A DNA stretch of 64,000 nt from Prevotella sp. (GCA_016291495.1 JAEEXI010000007.1:62001-126000), one strand, 5' to 3'; shown: positions 19,873 through 29,409, numbered from the stretch's first letter. Translations and numbers: made by a program. Notes: generated by a model from the sequence alone, not told the origin.

Positions 19873-21035
19873 TTTCTAAACAGGTCCTTGATGCCGTCCA
19901 TATCGAAGGCAAGGGTGAAACGGAGGGTTTGGTCAAGGGGATTACTCTTTGCAGTGGCAATCACATAACCGACATCCAAAGAGAAAACGCTCATGCGGAA
20001 GCCTCCACCGACGGTAAAGTATTTCAGATTACCCTTGTTCTCACTCTGGTGGTGATATCCTGCACGGAGGGTAAACTGGTCGTGGTAGGTGTATTCGGCA
20101 CCCACGCTCCACTGGATTTCCTGCAATTCTTCCTTAAAGCCGCCGGGAGCATCGCCGAAACTCTTGAAGATGCCTGCAATAGAGCCCACATCGAAGTATT
20201 CCTCTTTAACACGTTCTTCGTACTCTTTCTTCGACTCTCCCTCCTCTTGTTTGGGGACGGTAGGAACCAACAATTTATTGGCATCGGCGGCAATCGTGAT
20301 ACGGTTATACTCGTTAATGGGTACCATCAGTGAGGCTCCGATGCGCAGATTTGCTGGTAGGAAATTAGAACGGTCGTCACCAAAATATGTAATCTTACTA
20401 CCTACATTGGAGATATTCATTCCCAGTCCTAACTGGCATTCACGTTGTCCGATATTGATATAGTTGTTGTAATAGCAGGCGAGGTCGGCTGCAAAGGCGG
20501 ATGCTGGCGAGGCATCTTCCGAATAGTCATAGCGGAGGTCGCTTAATAGCCAGCGGATGGCAGCAGCAATGGAGAATTTCTCGCTGAGCATCAACGAATA
20601 AGCAACATCGATTGACATCTCGTAAGGTTTCACCGTCATGGCATTATCGTCCAATGAGGTCATCACCTCTCCTAATGAGAAGTATCGGAGAGAACCCGAG
20701 ATGGCGGAATAGTCACCGATACGGTAATAACCAGATACATAGGCAAGACTGATGTCGTTGACCAACTGACGCAACCAAGGGGTGTAATTCAAGGCAATGC
20801 CTGCACGGCTGATGCAGAACGGATATTTTGCTGGATTCCAGTATTGTGAATTGACATCCGGATCGGTAGCGGCACCCACGTCGCCCATACCTGCGGCACG
20901 GGCATCAGGGGCGATAGTCTGTGAGACAACAGCGTGTTCAATGGGATTGAACTGGCTCTTCGTGTCCTGTGCCTGTGTGGTGACAGCCAGCAACAGGAGT
21001 ACTACGGTTGTATGTATCTTATTTGCTTTCATCAT
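19869..21035 (-). CDS. porV: Type IX secretion outer-membrane protein PorV (LptO)
   Basis: 388 aa with a signal peptide (ending TTQAQD). The mature start NPIEHAVVSQTIAPDARAAGMGDVGAATDPDVNSQYWNPAKY is the hallmark of PorV. The rest is a predicted FadL-like barrel (SWQ- and Tyr-rich strands, GLGMNISNVGSKITYF, TLRAGYHHQSENKGN). PorV shuttles T9SS cargo from the translocon to the PorU sortase at the cell surface. It sits directly downstream of porU, the same pairing as in Porphyromonas. A charged loop, PKQEEGESKKEYEERVKEEYFD, is unusual but probably an extramembrane loop. Confidence 0.95.
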   Translation of the reverse strand: MMKANKIHTTVVLLLLAVTTQAQDTKSQFNPIEHAVVSQTIAPDARAAGMGDVGAATDPDVNSQYWNPAKYPFCISRAGIALNYTPWLRQLVNDISLAYVSGYYRIGDYSAISGSLRYFSLGEVMTSLDDNAMTVKPYEMSIDVAYSLMLSEKFSIAAAIRWLLSDLRYDYSEDASPASAFAADLACYYNNYINIGQRECQLGLGMNISNVGSKITYFGDDRSNFLPANLRIGASLMVPINEYNRITIAADANKLLVPTVPKQEEGESKKEYEERVKEEYFDVGSIAGIFKSFGDAPGGFKEELQEIQWSVGAEYTYHDQFTLRAGYHHQSENKGNLKYFTVGGGFRMSVFSLDVGYVIATAKSNPLDQTLRFTLAFDMDGIKDLFRK

Positions 21036-21057
21036 CTTAGTAAACGCAGTAGTTGGC

Positions 21058-24000
21058 TTATTTATTGCTTATAATAATCAATTTCTTTGCCTTGGAGGTC
21101 TGACTGGAGCCGTTGCTACTGATGCGCACACGATAGAGATAGACACCCGTATTCAATCTTCGTCCACCATCTACACATAAATCCCAGTTGATGATATAAC
21201 TGTTGTTAAAGGGTGTTCCGTGCTCATGGTGTTGCCAGAGATGTTGGCCTGCCATATTGAAGATATCAAGGATGATGTCCATATTACTGCCAATGCGGTC
21301 GTGGATGATGCGGAAACCTGTGGTGGTCGTAGCTGGGTTATGGGTACATTCTACGTCGAAGAAGGTGGGAGCAGCATCCTTCGACACATTGAAATTCAGT
21401 TCACTGGTCGTCGAATTGTTCATGACATCCCATGCGCGGAACTGGAGATGATGGGGCCCTTCGTCAAGTTCTGGAATGCTGAATCCCACCGTTCCTGTGG
21501 TATAGCTTCCAAAATCATAGAGGAAATAGTCGTTGAGGTTGTAGGTACGTGACATCTCTCCGTCAATAATCAGTTGCAGGTCATGTCCGATACCATTACC
21601 AGTAGAGTTGATGCCATTGGGATCAGACAACTCCGCAATGAAATAGGGGGTGGGGTTCACTGTGCCACCATCGACAAAAGAACTGCTATTCAAGTAACAG
21701 AAAACGCTAGGCCCTTCATGGTCATCGCCTCCACTACCTGCACCAAATACAAGTTTGTCGGTATAGCCGTTAGCCTCCTTGTCTTTGTCGTTATTTACGG
21801 CATAGATTGTGATGAGACCCGTATTGTCCGAGTAACTGATGTCTTTGGGTACGGTGAAAGAGAATTTGAAACGCCCCTGACGGACACTGTCGTTACCATG
21901 GAAGAGGATCTTCGTACGATCGATATAGGTAAATGCCGTCTTTGCATCGGAAGCATCGTTTCTACGACAGATAACCTCTTCTGCAGCATCACGGACAATG
22001 GCAGTCATCTCACCATTGAAGGAGTCGTCTGTCTGTCCTGTGCCGTTTTCAATATGTCCTGCGACAGAAATCGTTGATCCTGCCCCAATTTGCAACGGCT
22101 CAGTCAAGTCAGTAACTGGTTTGTCATCGATGGACTCGATAACAACAGGGAGGGTCGGCAGGGCGAGGGATAATGCGGGGTCTCCTAATAGGGTGTATTG
22201 CAATTTATTGGCCGTCTGGTCAGAACCAGTCTGAATAAGTTCATTCTTCGCTAGTCTGACAGCTTCGCCAATAGGTAACGGTCGTTGGTCTTTTATGCTA
22301 AGTACATGACTGGTGAAGGCAAGGTTCATGAGGCGGTTATATGACTGATAGACCGTTCTGGTGGTACCAAAGAACGCAATGGCACCACCTTTGCCATTCA
22401 GGAGAGCTGCCTCACCAATATTATCCTCCTGTCCGTCAAATGGCATAATGTCACAAGAAGCTGTCACCCATAGGGGGAGGTGAGCGGAAATAGTATTCTC
22501 AAAGTCTTGGATAGTAAGGACATACTCATGGGAGAAAGCCGTTGGCCCTCCATGTCCAGAATAATTCATGATGAGGGCGCCACTGTTCATCTGTTGTAGA
22601 AGCAGACGGGTTACGTCTGGATATCTGTTTCCTGTTGCTGTAGTTATCCGTGGATAAGCATCCCACATTACCCGCTTGACTTGTAAGGATGGCTGTAGCT
22701 GTTCCGCGAGAGAGGCAACAGCATGGGCATCTTTCATGTGTTGGTTCTCGTTTCCGTCGTCACCTAAAACACAGACGATATTCTGCCAGGCACCAGCTTG
22801 GGTGTTATTGAGGTATTGTTCTACTTTGTCGACCATTATAGTAGCCTGCTCTGTTGTGCGGACAGGGAAGCGTCCTACGGCAACATCTGCTTTGTCGATA
22901 TGTAGGAGGTCTCCGCCTTCATTATCGTCAAGTATACAGAAATAGTCGTCACTGACGAAGCAGTCGGTTCGGCTGTAAGAGTTATCGCTCTCATAACACA
23001 ACAGAAAATCGTCTGGATTCTCATTTTGCCATGCTGTTGACAGCATACGGTTATCCCATGCGCCATCGCCCATCAGCAGAAGGTATTTGGGCATGTCTTC
23101 CTCTGTCTCAGCACGATCATAGAGCATCTTCAAGTAGCGGCGATAGGCATTTGCCTCAGTAGTTCCGCTACTGAACTCATTGTATAGTTCATCAGCAGGG
23201 ATGATGATGACGCGCAGTCCGTCTTTGGTCTCATGAAGTGTTTTGATGCGCTCTGCCTGCAGAGCGAGTTTCCCACTGGCGGGAATGATTATCACCATGT
23301 CGACAGCCTGATCGGCATGATGGTCTTGATTGGCTATCATCCCCACATACTCGGGAATAGGAAAACTGGCGGAGGTTAGGTCGGGGGCAGCAAATGGCGC
23401 CTCGCAATAGAGGGAGATGTAGTCAAGACGCACCACAGCACTGCTATTAGTCGGTTGTATCCTTATTTTATTACTAGCTAGAAGATTGTCGACGGAAAAA
23501 GTCTGTGTAGCAGTCCGCATGGCATCATAAGTGCCACGGGCAGAAACGGAGAGATTTCCCACCATATTGTCGTTGACACTCACAGAGACGGTAGTTGCCT
23601 GATCGGCAGAAACGACGACAGTGACTGTTCCTTTTGAAGAAAGTCCGGAGGCTTTGAGGGTGTAGTCGTGGTAGGAACCGCCTGTCAACTTTGTGGCATC
23701 ATAAAGATTGCGTCCTCCCTGAAACCAAGCAAAGTCATCGACTTCATAGAGGGTGTTATAATCGTTCTCTTTAGGATAATAGGCAGCAAGGAACTCCTCT
23801 TGACTCATCGTCAAAGGAGTATTGTCGTTTTCTGTCAAGAAATAGTAGCCATAGTCGGAGTAGGGATTGCGGACGCGTTGGTGTTTCTCGTTCCAAGTGA
23901 CAGGTCCTATGGCATAGAAAAGACGGCGCCCTCCTATTGTGCAAGTGGGAATCTCATGAAGGTCGTCAGTTTCCTGCAGATAATCACCAGTTAGTTTCTC

Positions 24001-24588
24001 TGGCTGTAATCCACCACCATATCCATAGATCTTCACACGACTACTGTTTGAGAATCCTGCATTCTGGAGCAGTTCGCTGCTTAGTTGATAGATACCAGTT
24101 TTGGGAACCCGTATCTTCACCCATGTTCCTTCTTGTAGCACGGAATGGTCAGCATATCGTGAGCCCTCTGGTGCTCTTTGGAGGATTCTTCTGTTGGAGA
24201 TGGGCTTCGACTTGACCTTCAGCATGAAACTGACCAATTTCTGGTATTTCTTGTTGCGGTAGACCAATGGAACTAAAGATATTTCCAAAGCTCCTTTCTT
24301 GCGGGATACGCTAATTTGTTGGGTAACCTTGGGCAGACGTGGCAGTGACTCCTTTGTGATAGCATGATAATGACGGATGTCTGCATCACTCATCGGAATG
24401 AATTCCGGATACTCGATGCTCACGCTGTAAGTGGAGTCTGCGTAATTGTCGTAAAGGGGGATGGAATAGGTGACAACGGGTAATACTGAGTCAACCTTGA
24501 CTTGCAATGCCGTCAAGTTGAAAAACCGTTGTGCTCCGATTGTCAGACAGGAGCAGAACAATAACAGACTCAGTATATATCTTCTCAT
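21058..24588 (-). CDS. porU: Type IX secretion system sortase PorU
   Basis: 1176 aa. A C25 (gingipain-like) cysteine protease that removes the C-terminal signal of T9SS cargo and attaches A-LPS. A signal peptide (LLLFCSCLTIGAQ) is followed by a long N-terminal beta region. The peptidase domain carries ALIMNYSGHGGPTAFSHE (catalytic His in GHGG) and LPLWVTASCDIMPFDGQED (catalytic Cys in TASC). It ends in a T9SS-type C-terminal domain (DIILDIFNMAGQHLW, LNTGVYLYRVRIS), which PorU is known to keep. It starts immediately before the FAH gene stop (adjacent, no gap) and is followed by porV and ispF. Confidence 0.95.
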   Translation of the reverse strand: MRRYILSLLLFCSCLTIGAQRFFNLTALQVKVDSVLPVVTYSIPLYDNYADSTYSVSIEYPEFIPMSDADIRHYHAITKESLPRLPKVTQQISVSRKKGALEISLVPLVYRNKKYQKLVSFMLKVKSKPISNRRILQRAPEGSRYADHSVLQEGTWVKIRVPKTGIYQLSSELLQNAGFSNSSRVKIYGYGGGLQPEKLTGDYLQETDDLHEIPTCTIGGRRLFYAIGPVTWNEKHQRVRNPYSDYGYYFLTENDNTPLTMSQEEFLAAYYPKENDYNTLYEVDDFAWFQGGRNLYDATKLTGGSYHDYTLKASGLSSKGTVTVVVSADQATTVSVSVNDNMVGNLSVSARGTYDAMRTATQTFSVDNLLASNKIRIQPTNSSAVVRLDYISLYCEAPFAAPDLTSASFPIPEYVGMIANQDHHADQAVDMVIIIPASGKLALQAERIKTLHETKDGLRVIIIPADELYNEFSSGTTEANAYRRYLKMLYDRAETEEDMPKYLLLMGDGAWDNRMLSTAWQNENPDDFLLCYESDNSYSRTDCFVSDDYFCILDDNEGGDLLHIDKADVAVGRFPVRTTEQATIMVDKVEQYLNNTQAGAWQNIVCVLGDDGNENQHMKDAHAVASLAEQLQPSLQVKRVMWDAYPRITTATGNRYPDVTRLLLQQMNSGALIMNYSGHGGPTAFSHEYVLTIQDFENTISAHLPLWVTASCDIMPFDGQEDNIGEAALLNGKGGAIAFFGTTRTVYQSYNRLMNLAFTSHVLSIKDQRPLPIGEAVRLAKNELIQTGSDQTANKLQYTLLGDPALSLALPTLPVVIESIDDKPVTDLTEPLQIGAGSTISVAGHIENGTGQTDDSFNGEMTAIVRDAAEEVICRRNDASDAKTAFTYIDRTKILFHGNDSVRQGRFKFSFTVPKDISYSDNTGLITIYAVNNDKDKEANGYTDKLVFGAGSGGDDHEGPSVFCYLNSSSFVDGGTVNPTPYFIAELSDPNGINSTGNGIGHDLQLIIDGEMSRTYNLNDYFLYDFGSYTTGTVGFSIPELDEGPHHLQFRAWDVMNNSTTSELNFNVSKDAAPTFFDVECTHNPATTTTGFRIIHDRIGSNMDIILDIFNMAGQHLWQHHEHGTPFNNSYIINWDLCVDGGRRLNTGVYLYRVRISSNGSSQTSKAKKLIIISNK

Positions 24589-25206
24589 TTACTTACAATT
24601 GAATTCCAATACTTTACGCTCTTCCAACCAACCTTCCAGATGGTCGTCAATATGTACAGGACCTACACCTACAGGGGTTCCCGTATAGAGCAGGTCGCCC
24701 GTCTTGAGGGTGAAGAACTGCGAGATATAAGCAATCAGTTCGTCGACCTTATAGAGCATGTCACTTGAACAGCCTTCCTGTACGGTCTTTCCGTTAATGT
24801 CAAGGTGGAAATGAATTGCTTGGATATTACGGAATTTATCGATATCCACCCATTCTCCGATAACAGCAGAACCGTCGAATCCCTTGCAGATTTCCCAAGG
24901 AAGTCCTTGCTTGCGGGCCTCTCGCTGGAGGTCGCGTGCCGTGAAGTCTATACCGACAGTTACCGCATCGTAATAACGGTAGGCAAATCGCTCTGGGATA
25001 CTCTTTCCCAATCGACAGATACGTACTACCAACTCCGTCTCGTAGTCCACTTGTTCACTCCAATCAGGGATGAAGAAGGGCTTGTGATCCTTCAACAAGG
25101 CAGAGTCAGCTTTCGTGAATATCACGGGTTCCTCTGGTTTATATAACGTTCCATCCAGCTCTTTATTGTGCTGGATATAATTCATGCCAACAGCGAATAT
25201 CTTCAT
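24589..25206 (-). CDS. Fumarylacetoacetate hydrolase family protein
   Basis: 205 aa, the size of stand-alone FAH-fold enzymes such as acylpyruvate hydrolases (YcgM-like). Family motifs: MKIFAVGMNYIQHNKEL, PVIFTKADSALL, DYETELVVRICR (metal ligand Glu), VGIDFTARDLQREARKQGLPWEICKGFDGSAVIGEW and GDLLYTGTPVGVGPVHIDDHLEG. These enzymes break C-C bonds in beta-diketo acids or decarboxylate oxaloacetate; the exact substrate cannot be told here. First gene of the FAH-porU-porV-ispF unit, with a TATCTTTG box about 20 bp before its ATG. Confidence 0.9.
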   Translation of the reverse strand: MKIFAVGMNYIQHNKELDGTLYKPEEPVIFTKADSALLKDHKPFFIPDWSEQVDYETELVVRICRLGKSIPERFAYRYYDAVTVGIDFTARDLQREARKQGLPWEICKGFDGSAVIGEWVDIDKFRNIQAIHFHLDINGKTVQEGCSSDMLYKVDELIAYISQFFTLKTGDLLYTGTPVGVGPVHIDDHLEGWLEERKVLEFNCK

Positions 25207-25225
25207 GTCAGTAATTTTTATGTTG

Positions 25226-25233
25226 CAAAGATA
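25226..25233 (-). promoter_or_regulatory. -7 box for the FAH-porU-porV-ispF operon
   Basis: The minus strand reads TATCTTTG, 19 nt before the FAH start codon. It lies back to back with a plus-strand box at 25256-25263. Confidence 0.7.
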
Positions 25234-25255
25234 GGGATTTTTTTTCTAAAATGAT

Positions 25256-25263
25256 TATCTTTG
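25256..25263 (+). promoter_or_regulatory. -7 box for the 25273 gene
   Basis: TATCTTTG ends 9 nt before the ATG at 25273, which implies a leaderless or nearly leaderless transcript and excludes the upstream track starts. Confidence 0.7.
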
Positions 25264-25272
25264 TACCCAACT

Positions 25273-26262
25273 ATGGCAAAAAAGTTAATTGTCCTATTAT
25301 TGACACTCGTTTGTTTTACAAGTGTTCAGGCGCAGTCACAGGAGGATACCCGTTGTATGGATTTCATGGGAATTCCCTTGGAAGGTCCTGTGGACTCCTT
25401 TGTTGTCGCCCTGAAAGCAAAGGATTTTGCAGAGTGGGGTAGTTCATCGGATATGGAGGATTTGTATTTCCGAGGCAATTATTATGGGCTTCGTGCCAAG
25501 GTGATGGTGAACGTCCAGTTAACCACCCGTTTTGTACAATCGGTCTATGTGACAGTTGGACCATATCGCACTAAAGACATGTTAGAACGAAATCATACTT
25601 ATTTCTTGAATAAATTGGAGAAAGAGTATGGGGAATATGTCAGTAGAGGACAGTCTGAATATTTCTTTGGCAAATATGGTGACATCAAGGTGTCGCAGAC
25701 GAAGAATGACAACGGGACGACAGATCTGAACTTTTTCTACATGCCCTCTACACCTTTTTATAAGGATGCCATCATCTTTGGATTGAAAGGACATGTGCAG
25801 GAAGTGATTACAGAAAATGCTGTGGCAGAGAATCCGTTGGAACGGTTTGCTAAGAACGGTAAGATGGAGAATCCGGATATCACAGAACGGAAATATGATA
25901 GGTACGGTTATCTGATGCAAGGAAAGATGTTGGAACGACAAGGGATGAGTATCATCGACTATGAGTATGACAAGCAGAATCGTCTGGTAAAACGTACGCT
26001 AACTAATAAAGCGGCTAATATCACCTATATCCATGAGTATGTCTATAATGATAATGATGAAATATTGAACTTAAGCCAGAAGGTATTTGATGAGAAAAAC
26101 GAATGCGTGATGTCCGTCAATATGCGAAACAACTATGAGGACCATGATGATATGGGTAATTGGACCCGAAATGCCTTGAATATCGTTTATTGGGAAGAGG
26201 GCGCACAGAGTCAATCGACGAATGTGATACAGAAGCGGAAAATCAGATATTGGGACGAATAG
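25273..26262 (+). CDS. Secreted hypothetical protein
   Basis: 329 aa from MAKKLIVLLLTLVCFTSVQAQ, a clear signal peptide. I do not recognise the family with confidence. The N-terminal half (CMDFMGIPLEGPVDSFVVALKAKDFAEW, MLERNHTYFLNKLEKEYGEYVS) resembles uncharacterised Prevotella/Bacteroides periplasmic proteins. The C-terminal half has YD-like turns (RKYDRYGYLMQGKMLE, YEYDKQNRLVKRTLTN, EYVYNDNDEILN). Divergent from the FAH operon and convergent with tsf; a bidirectional hairpin separates it from tsf. The track start at 25261 is a TTG inside the promoter box. Confidence 0.75.
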   Translation: MAKKLIVLLLTLVCFTSVQAQSQEDTRCMDFMGIPLEGPVDSFVVALKAKDFAEWGSSSDMEDLYFRGNYYGLRAKVMVNVQLTTRFVQSVYVTVGPYRTKDMLERNHTYFLNKLEKEYGEYVSRGQSEYFFGKYGDIKVSQTKNDNGTTDLNFFYMPSTPFYKDAIIFGLKGHVQEVITENAVAENPLERFAKNGKMENPDITERKYDRYGYLMQGKMLERQGMSIIDYEYDKQNRLVKRTLTNKAANITYIHEYVYNDNDEILNLSQKVFDEKNECVMSVNMRNNYEDHDDMGNWTRNALNIVYWEEGAQSQSTNVIQKRKIRYWDE

Positions 26263-26271
26263 AGAAAACAA

Positions 26272-26301
26272 AAAACGCTGACTCTTTTGAGCCAGCGTTT
26301 T
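26272..26301. terminator. Bidirectional terminator between the 25273 gene and tsf
   Basis: AAAACGCTGACTC / GAGCCAGCGTTTT form a 13-bp stem with one mismatch and a TTTT loop; T-runs flank it on both strands, so it can serve both convergent genes. Confidence 0.85.
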
Positions 26302-26317
26302 ATATACTATGTAAATA

Positions 26318-27313
26318 TTACTCTGCAACAAGTGTGAAACGCTTGAAGGCTACGATAGCCAGCTCCTTGTCCTGCTGAGCGAGCCACTGAGAAACAGTAG
26401 CCTTGTCACCGTCGCCGAACTGGAACTCTTGGTCTACCAAGCAGTTCTCCTTCAAGAACTTGTTAACACGGCCCTTAGCGATGTTCTCAATCATAGGCAT
26501 CTTCAACTGAGCCTCACCCTCTGCCTTGGCAGTCTCAATGAGCTTGCGAGCCTCGTCAGCCTGCTCCTTGGTGAGCCAGCCCTTGGCCATGTTAGACTCG
26601 ATGTGATCCTCTGAATCAACGAGGTTGGGGTTGATGCCAGCCTTCTTCAGCTTGTTCTCTACGAATTTCTCAACCTGCTCGAGCTTGGTCTTCTCAACAG
26701 CGGTCTTGTACTCCTCGTCGAGAATCTTCTGGTCAACGCTCTCTGCATTCAGTGCAACGGGCTTCATAGCAGCTACTTGCATAGCCAGCTTGTGACCTAC
26801 TTCAGCAGCATTCTTGTTGAGCTGAACCATGGTGCACAGAGTATTCTTGCCCATGTGGTTGTAAACCTCGATGTTCTCACCCTCAAGAGTCAGGTAACCG
26901 TCCAACTCCATCTTCTCGCCAGTGATACCAGAACGCTGTGTAACAGCTTCCTGGGCACTCTGACCGTTGATGTTGAGAGCCTTAACAGCCTCGATATCCT
27001 TGCACTTGTTGGCGATAGCAGCGTCGAGGATGCTCTGTGTAAGAGCGATGAAGTCAGCGCCGTTGGCAACGAAGTCGGTCTCACACTTCAAGGCAATCAT
27101 AGCGGCAAAGCCGTCTGCAGCCTTAACGAGTACACAACCATTAGATGTCTCACGGTCGCTACGCTTGGCAGCGATGGCAAGTCCACGCTCACGGAGCAAT
27201 TCCTTTGCCTTGTCGAAGTCGCCCTCTGCCTCAGTCAGAGCTTTCTTTACGTCAGCCAGACCAGCACCTGTCATAGCACGCAACTTCTTGATATCGTCTA
27301 TAGAAATAGCCAT
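26318..27313 (-). CDS. tsf: Translation elongation factor Ts
   Basis: Nucleotide-exchange factor for EF-Tu. 331 aa, the long Bacteroidota form. The N-terminal UBA-like domain reads ISIDDIKKLRAMTGAGLADVKKALTEAEGDFDKAKELLRERGLAIAAKRSDRETSNG. The core follows (MIALKCETDFVANGADFIALTQSI, VGHKLAMQVAAMKPVALN). Last gene of rplM-rpsI-rpsB-tsf, 40 bp after rpsB. Confidence 0.98.
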   Translation of the reverse strand: MAISIDDIKKLRAMTGAGLADVKKALTEAEGDFDKAKELLRERGLAIAAKRSDRETSNGCVLVKAADGFAAMIALKCETDFVANGADFIALTQSILDAAIANKCKDIEAVKALNINGQSAQEAVTQRSGITGEKMELDGYLTLEGENIEVYNHMGKNTLCTMVQLNKNAAEVGHKLAMQVAAMKPVALNAESVDQKILDEEYKTAVEKTKLEQVEKFVENKLKKAGINPNLVDSEDHIESNMAKGWLTKEQADEARKLIETAKAEGEAQLKMPMIENIAKGRVNKFLKENCLVDQEFQFGDGDKATVSQWLAQQDKELAIVAFKRFTLVAE

Positions 27314-27353
27314 ATTAATGTATAATCTTTAATGTTTAACCTTAATTACTGTA

Positions 27354-28217
27354 TTATTCTGCGGCAGCCTCTTCAGCAGGAGCAGTCTCCTCAGCGGGAG
27401 CTTCCTCAACGGGAGTCTCAGCCTTCTCCTCAGCAGCCTTACGGGGCTTACGGGCAGCACGCTTTGGCTTTACTTCCTCAGCGTCAGCGTCAGCCTGAGC
27501 GTCAGCAGCTTTCTCGTCAGCCTTCTCAACCTTACGCTCCTCAAGACCTTCGTTGATGGCATTGCAGCATGCGGTGAGAATGGTCTCAACGCTATCCTTG
27601 GCGTCATCATTAGCAGGAATCACGAAGTCGATGTTGTTAGGATCAGAGTTGGTGTCTACGATACCGAATACGGGGATACCCAAGCGGTTAGCCTCACGAA
27701 CGGCAATCTGCTCCTTCAGTACGTCAACGACGAAGAGTGCAGAAGGCAGACGGGTCAGGTCTGCAATAGAACCGAGGTTCTTCTCCAGCTTAGCACGCTG
27801 ACGTGTAATCTGCAGCAACTCACGCTTAGATAGGTTAGCGAAAGTACCGTCCTGCATCAGTTTGTCGATGTTCGCCATTTTCTTAACGGCCTTGCGAATG
27901 GTTGGGAAGTTGGTCAACATACCACCTGGCCAACGTTCGATGACGTAAGGCATGTTCACGCTGGTAGCTTTCTCAGCGATGATTTCCTTCGTCTGTTTTT
28001 TAGTAGCGACGAACAGGATTTTCTTACCACTCTTGGCAATCTGCTTCAGGGCGTCTGCAGCCTCGTCAATCTTGACTACAGTCTTGTGGAGGTCAATAAT
28101 ATGGATGCCATTACGCTCGGTGTAGATATACTGGCTCATGGCAGGGTTCCACTTACGCTTCAGGTGACCGAAATGACAGCCAGCCTGCAGCAACATATCA
28201 AAATTAGTTCTTGACAT
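27354..28217 (-). CDS. rpsB: 30S ribosomal protein S2
   Basis: 287 aa. Opens MSRTNFDMLLQAGCHFGHLKRKWNPAMSQYIYTERNGIHIIDLHKT, with IERWPGGMLTNFPTIRKAVKKM and FGIVDTNSDPNNIDFVIPANDDAKDSVETIL, all standard for S2. After the core ends (EGLEERKVEK) comes a tail of about 60 residues rich in Ala, Glu and Lys (KRAARKPRKAAEEKAETPVEEAP). The tail is low-complexity and probably disordered. Such tails occur in Bacteroidota S2; the length here is an observation only. Confidence 0.98.
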   Translation of the reverse strand: MSRTNFDMLLQAGCHFGHLKRKWNPAMSQYIYTERNGIHIIDLHKTVVKIDEAADALKQIAKSGKKILFVATKKQTKEIIAEKATSVNMPYVIERWPGGMLTNFPTIRKAVKKMANIDKLMQDGTFANLSKRELLQITRQRAKLEKNLGSIADLTRLPSALFVVDVLKEQIAVREANRLGIPVFGIVDTNSDPNNIDFVIPANDDAKDSVETILTACCNAINEGLEERKVEKADEKAADAQADADAEEVKPKRAARKPRKAAEEKAETPVEEAPAEETAPAEEAAAE

Positions 28218-28331
28218 TGTCTTAATACTTTTAATTGTTGTTTACTTTCTTTTTTAATTCTGTTTGTTAGAATCAGCCAGTGAGTAATCAAAAAGAGTCT
28301 CACCAGTTTAGATACTAAACGTAGTCCAGTA

Positions 28332-28718
28332 TTAACGCTTACTGAACTGGAAGCGACGACGAGCCTTGGGCTGACCTGGCTTCTTACGCTCAACCTCACG
28401 AGAGTCGCGGGTCAGGAAACCCTGTACCTTCAAAGCTTTCTTGTCCTCGGCATTCACCTTGACCAGTGCACGGGCAATAGCGAGGCGAAGAGCCTGACTC
28501 TGACCAGTGAAACCGCCACCGTCGAGGTTTGCCTTTATGTCATATTTCTCAGCCACCTCGAGCAGGTTCAGCGGCTGCTTAACCACGTACTGCAGGATAG
28601 CTGAAGGGAAATACTCGGTTAAATCCTTCTTGTTGATCGTGATCTTGCCTGTGCCTTCGCTCAGGTAAACGCGAGCTACAGAGCTCTTACGACGACCGAT
28701 TGCATTAATTACTTCCAT
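28332..28718 (-). CDS. rpsI: 30S ribosomal protein S9
   Basis: 128 aa. MEVINAIGRRKSSVARVYLSEGTGKITINKK at the start, GGGFTGQSQALRLAIARALV in the middle, and the basic end RDSREVERKKPGQPKARRRFQFSKR, whose last Lys-Arg reaches the P-site tRNA in known ribosomes. 11 bp after rplM. The 113-bp gap to rpsB holds a GTTTAG/CTAAAC hairpin and no gene. Confidence 0.99.
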   Translation of the reverse strand: MEVINAIGRRKSSVARVYLSEGTGKITINKKDLTEYFPSAILQYVVKQPLNLLEVAEKYDIKANLDGGGFTGQSQALRLAIARALVKVNAEDKKALKVQGFLTRDSREVERKKPGQPKARRRFQFSKR

Positions 28719-28729
28719 CTTCTATCTTA

Positions 28730-29197
28730 TTATTTATACTGGTTAATATCAATTGCTTTGGGCTTCTGTGCCTCGTGCTTGTGCTCTGTTCCCTCATAAA
28801 TATAGAGGTTGTCCAACAGACTGCGTCCCAGAGGACCTTTGGGCAGCATACCTTTAACAGCGTGCTTCAGGAAACGCTCCACACCATAAGGAGTCTTACG
28901 CAGCTCGGCAGGAGTGCTGAAACGCTGACCACCAGGATAACCAGTGTAACGGGTGTATACCTTGTCAGTCTCTTTCTTGCCAGTGAACTTCACCTTGGCA
29001 GCATTGATGATAATCACATTGTCTCCACAATCCTGGTTAGGAGTGAAGTTGGGCTTGTACTTTCCGCGAATCAGTTTCGCAACCTTAGAAGCCAGACGGC
29101 CCACTACCTGATCGGTAGCGTCGATGACCACCCACTGCTTCTGCTCACGGGCAGCTTCCTTTGATACGGAAATGGTCTTGTAACTTAAAGTGTCCAT
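28730..29197 (-). CDS. rplM: 50S ribosomal protein L13
   Basis: 155 aa. Conserved blocks: WVVIDATDQVVGRLASKVAKLIRGKYKPNFTPNQDCGDNVIIINAAKVKFTGKK, YTRYTGYPGGQR and VERFLKHAVKGMLPKGPLGRSLLDNLYIYEG. First gene of the operon. In several bacteria L13 feeds back on its own leader; the long structured leader here would fit, but nothing in the window proves it. Confidence 0.99.
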   Translation of the reverse strand: MDTLSYKTISVSKEAAREQKQWVVIDATDQVVGRLASKVAKLIRGKYKPNFTPNQDCGDNVIIINAAKVKFTGKKETDKVYTRYTGYPGGQRFSTPAELRKTPYGVERFLKHAVKGMLPKGPLGRSLLDNLYIYEGTEHKHEAQKPKAIDINQYK

Positions 29198-29409
29198 TTT
29201 TACTTTTAAATTTTACTACTAAAAAACAATTTCTTTCTTTTCTCTTATACACAAACAACACTACGGCAGAGAGTCTAACGCTCCGCAGTAGTCTAACGTC
29301 TGTGTTGAATCGTGATTCACAAACCGCCGTGCCCGGCCAAAGACACCGCTATTTACACACAATCCACGGGGATTCTAAGTCTCTCCCCAATAATCGGACT
29401 GCAAAGGTA
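29198..29409 (-). promoter_or_regulatory. Promoter and structured leader of the rplM-rpsI-rpsB-tsf operon
   Basis: The -7 box TACCTTTG (minus strand) lies at 29402-29409, leaving an untranslated leader of nearly 200 nt with no ORF. On the minus strand it holds GGGGA...TCCCC, a GGCCGGGCACGGC block and GAATC/GATTC. A bulged stem pairs ACTACTGCGG with CCGTAGTGT. The word CGTTAGACT occurs twice. An A/T-rich run precedes the ATG. A long folded leader ahead of ribosomal genes suggests autogenous control. Confidence 0.6.

Noticed and set aside
29261-29400. Known riboswitch in the rplM leader
   Set aside because: I see stems but none of the consensus landmarks of cobalamin, TPP, SAM, FMN, lysine or glycine riboswitches.
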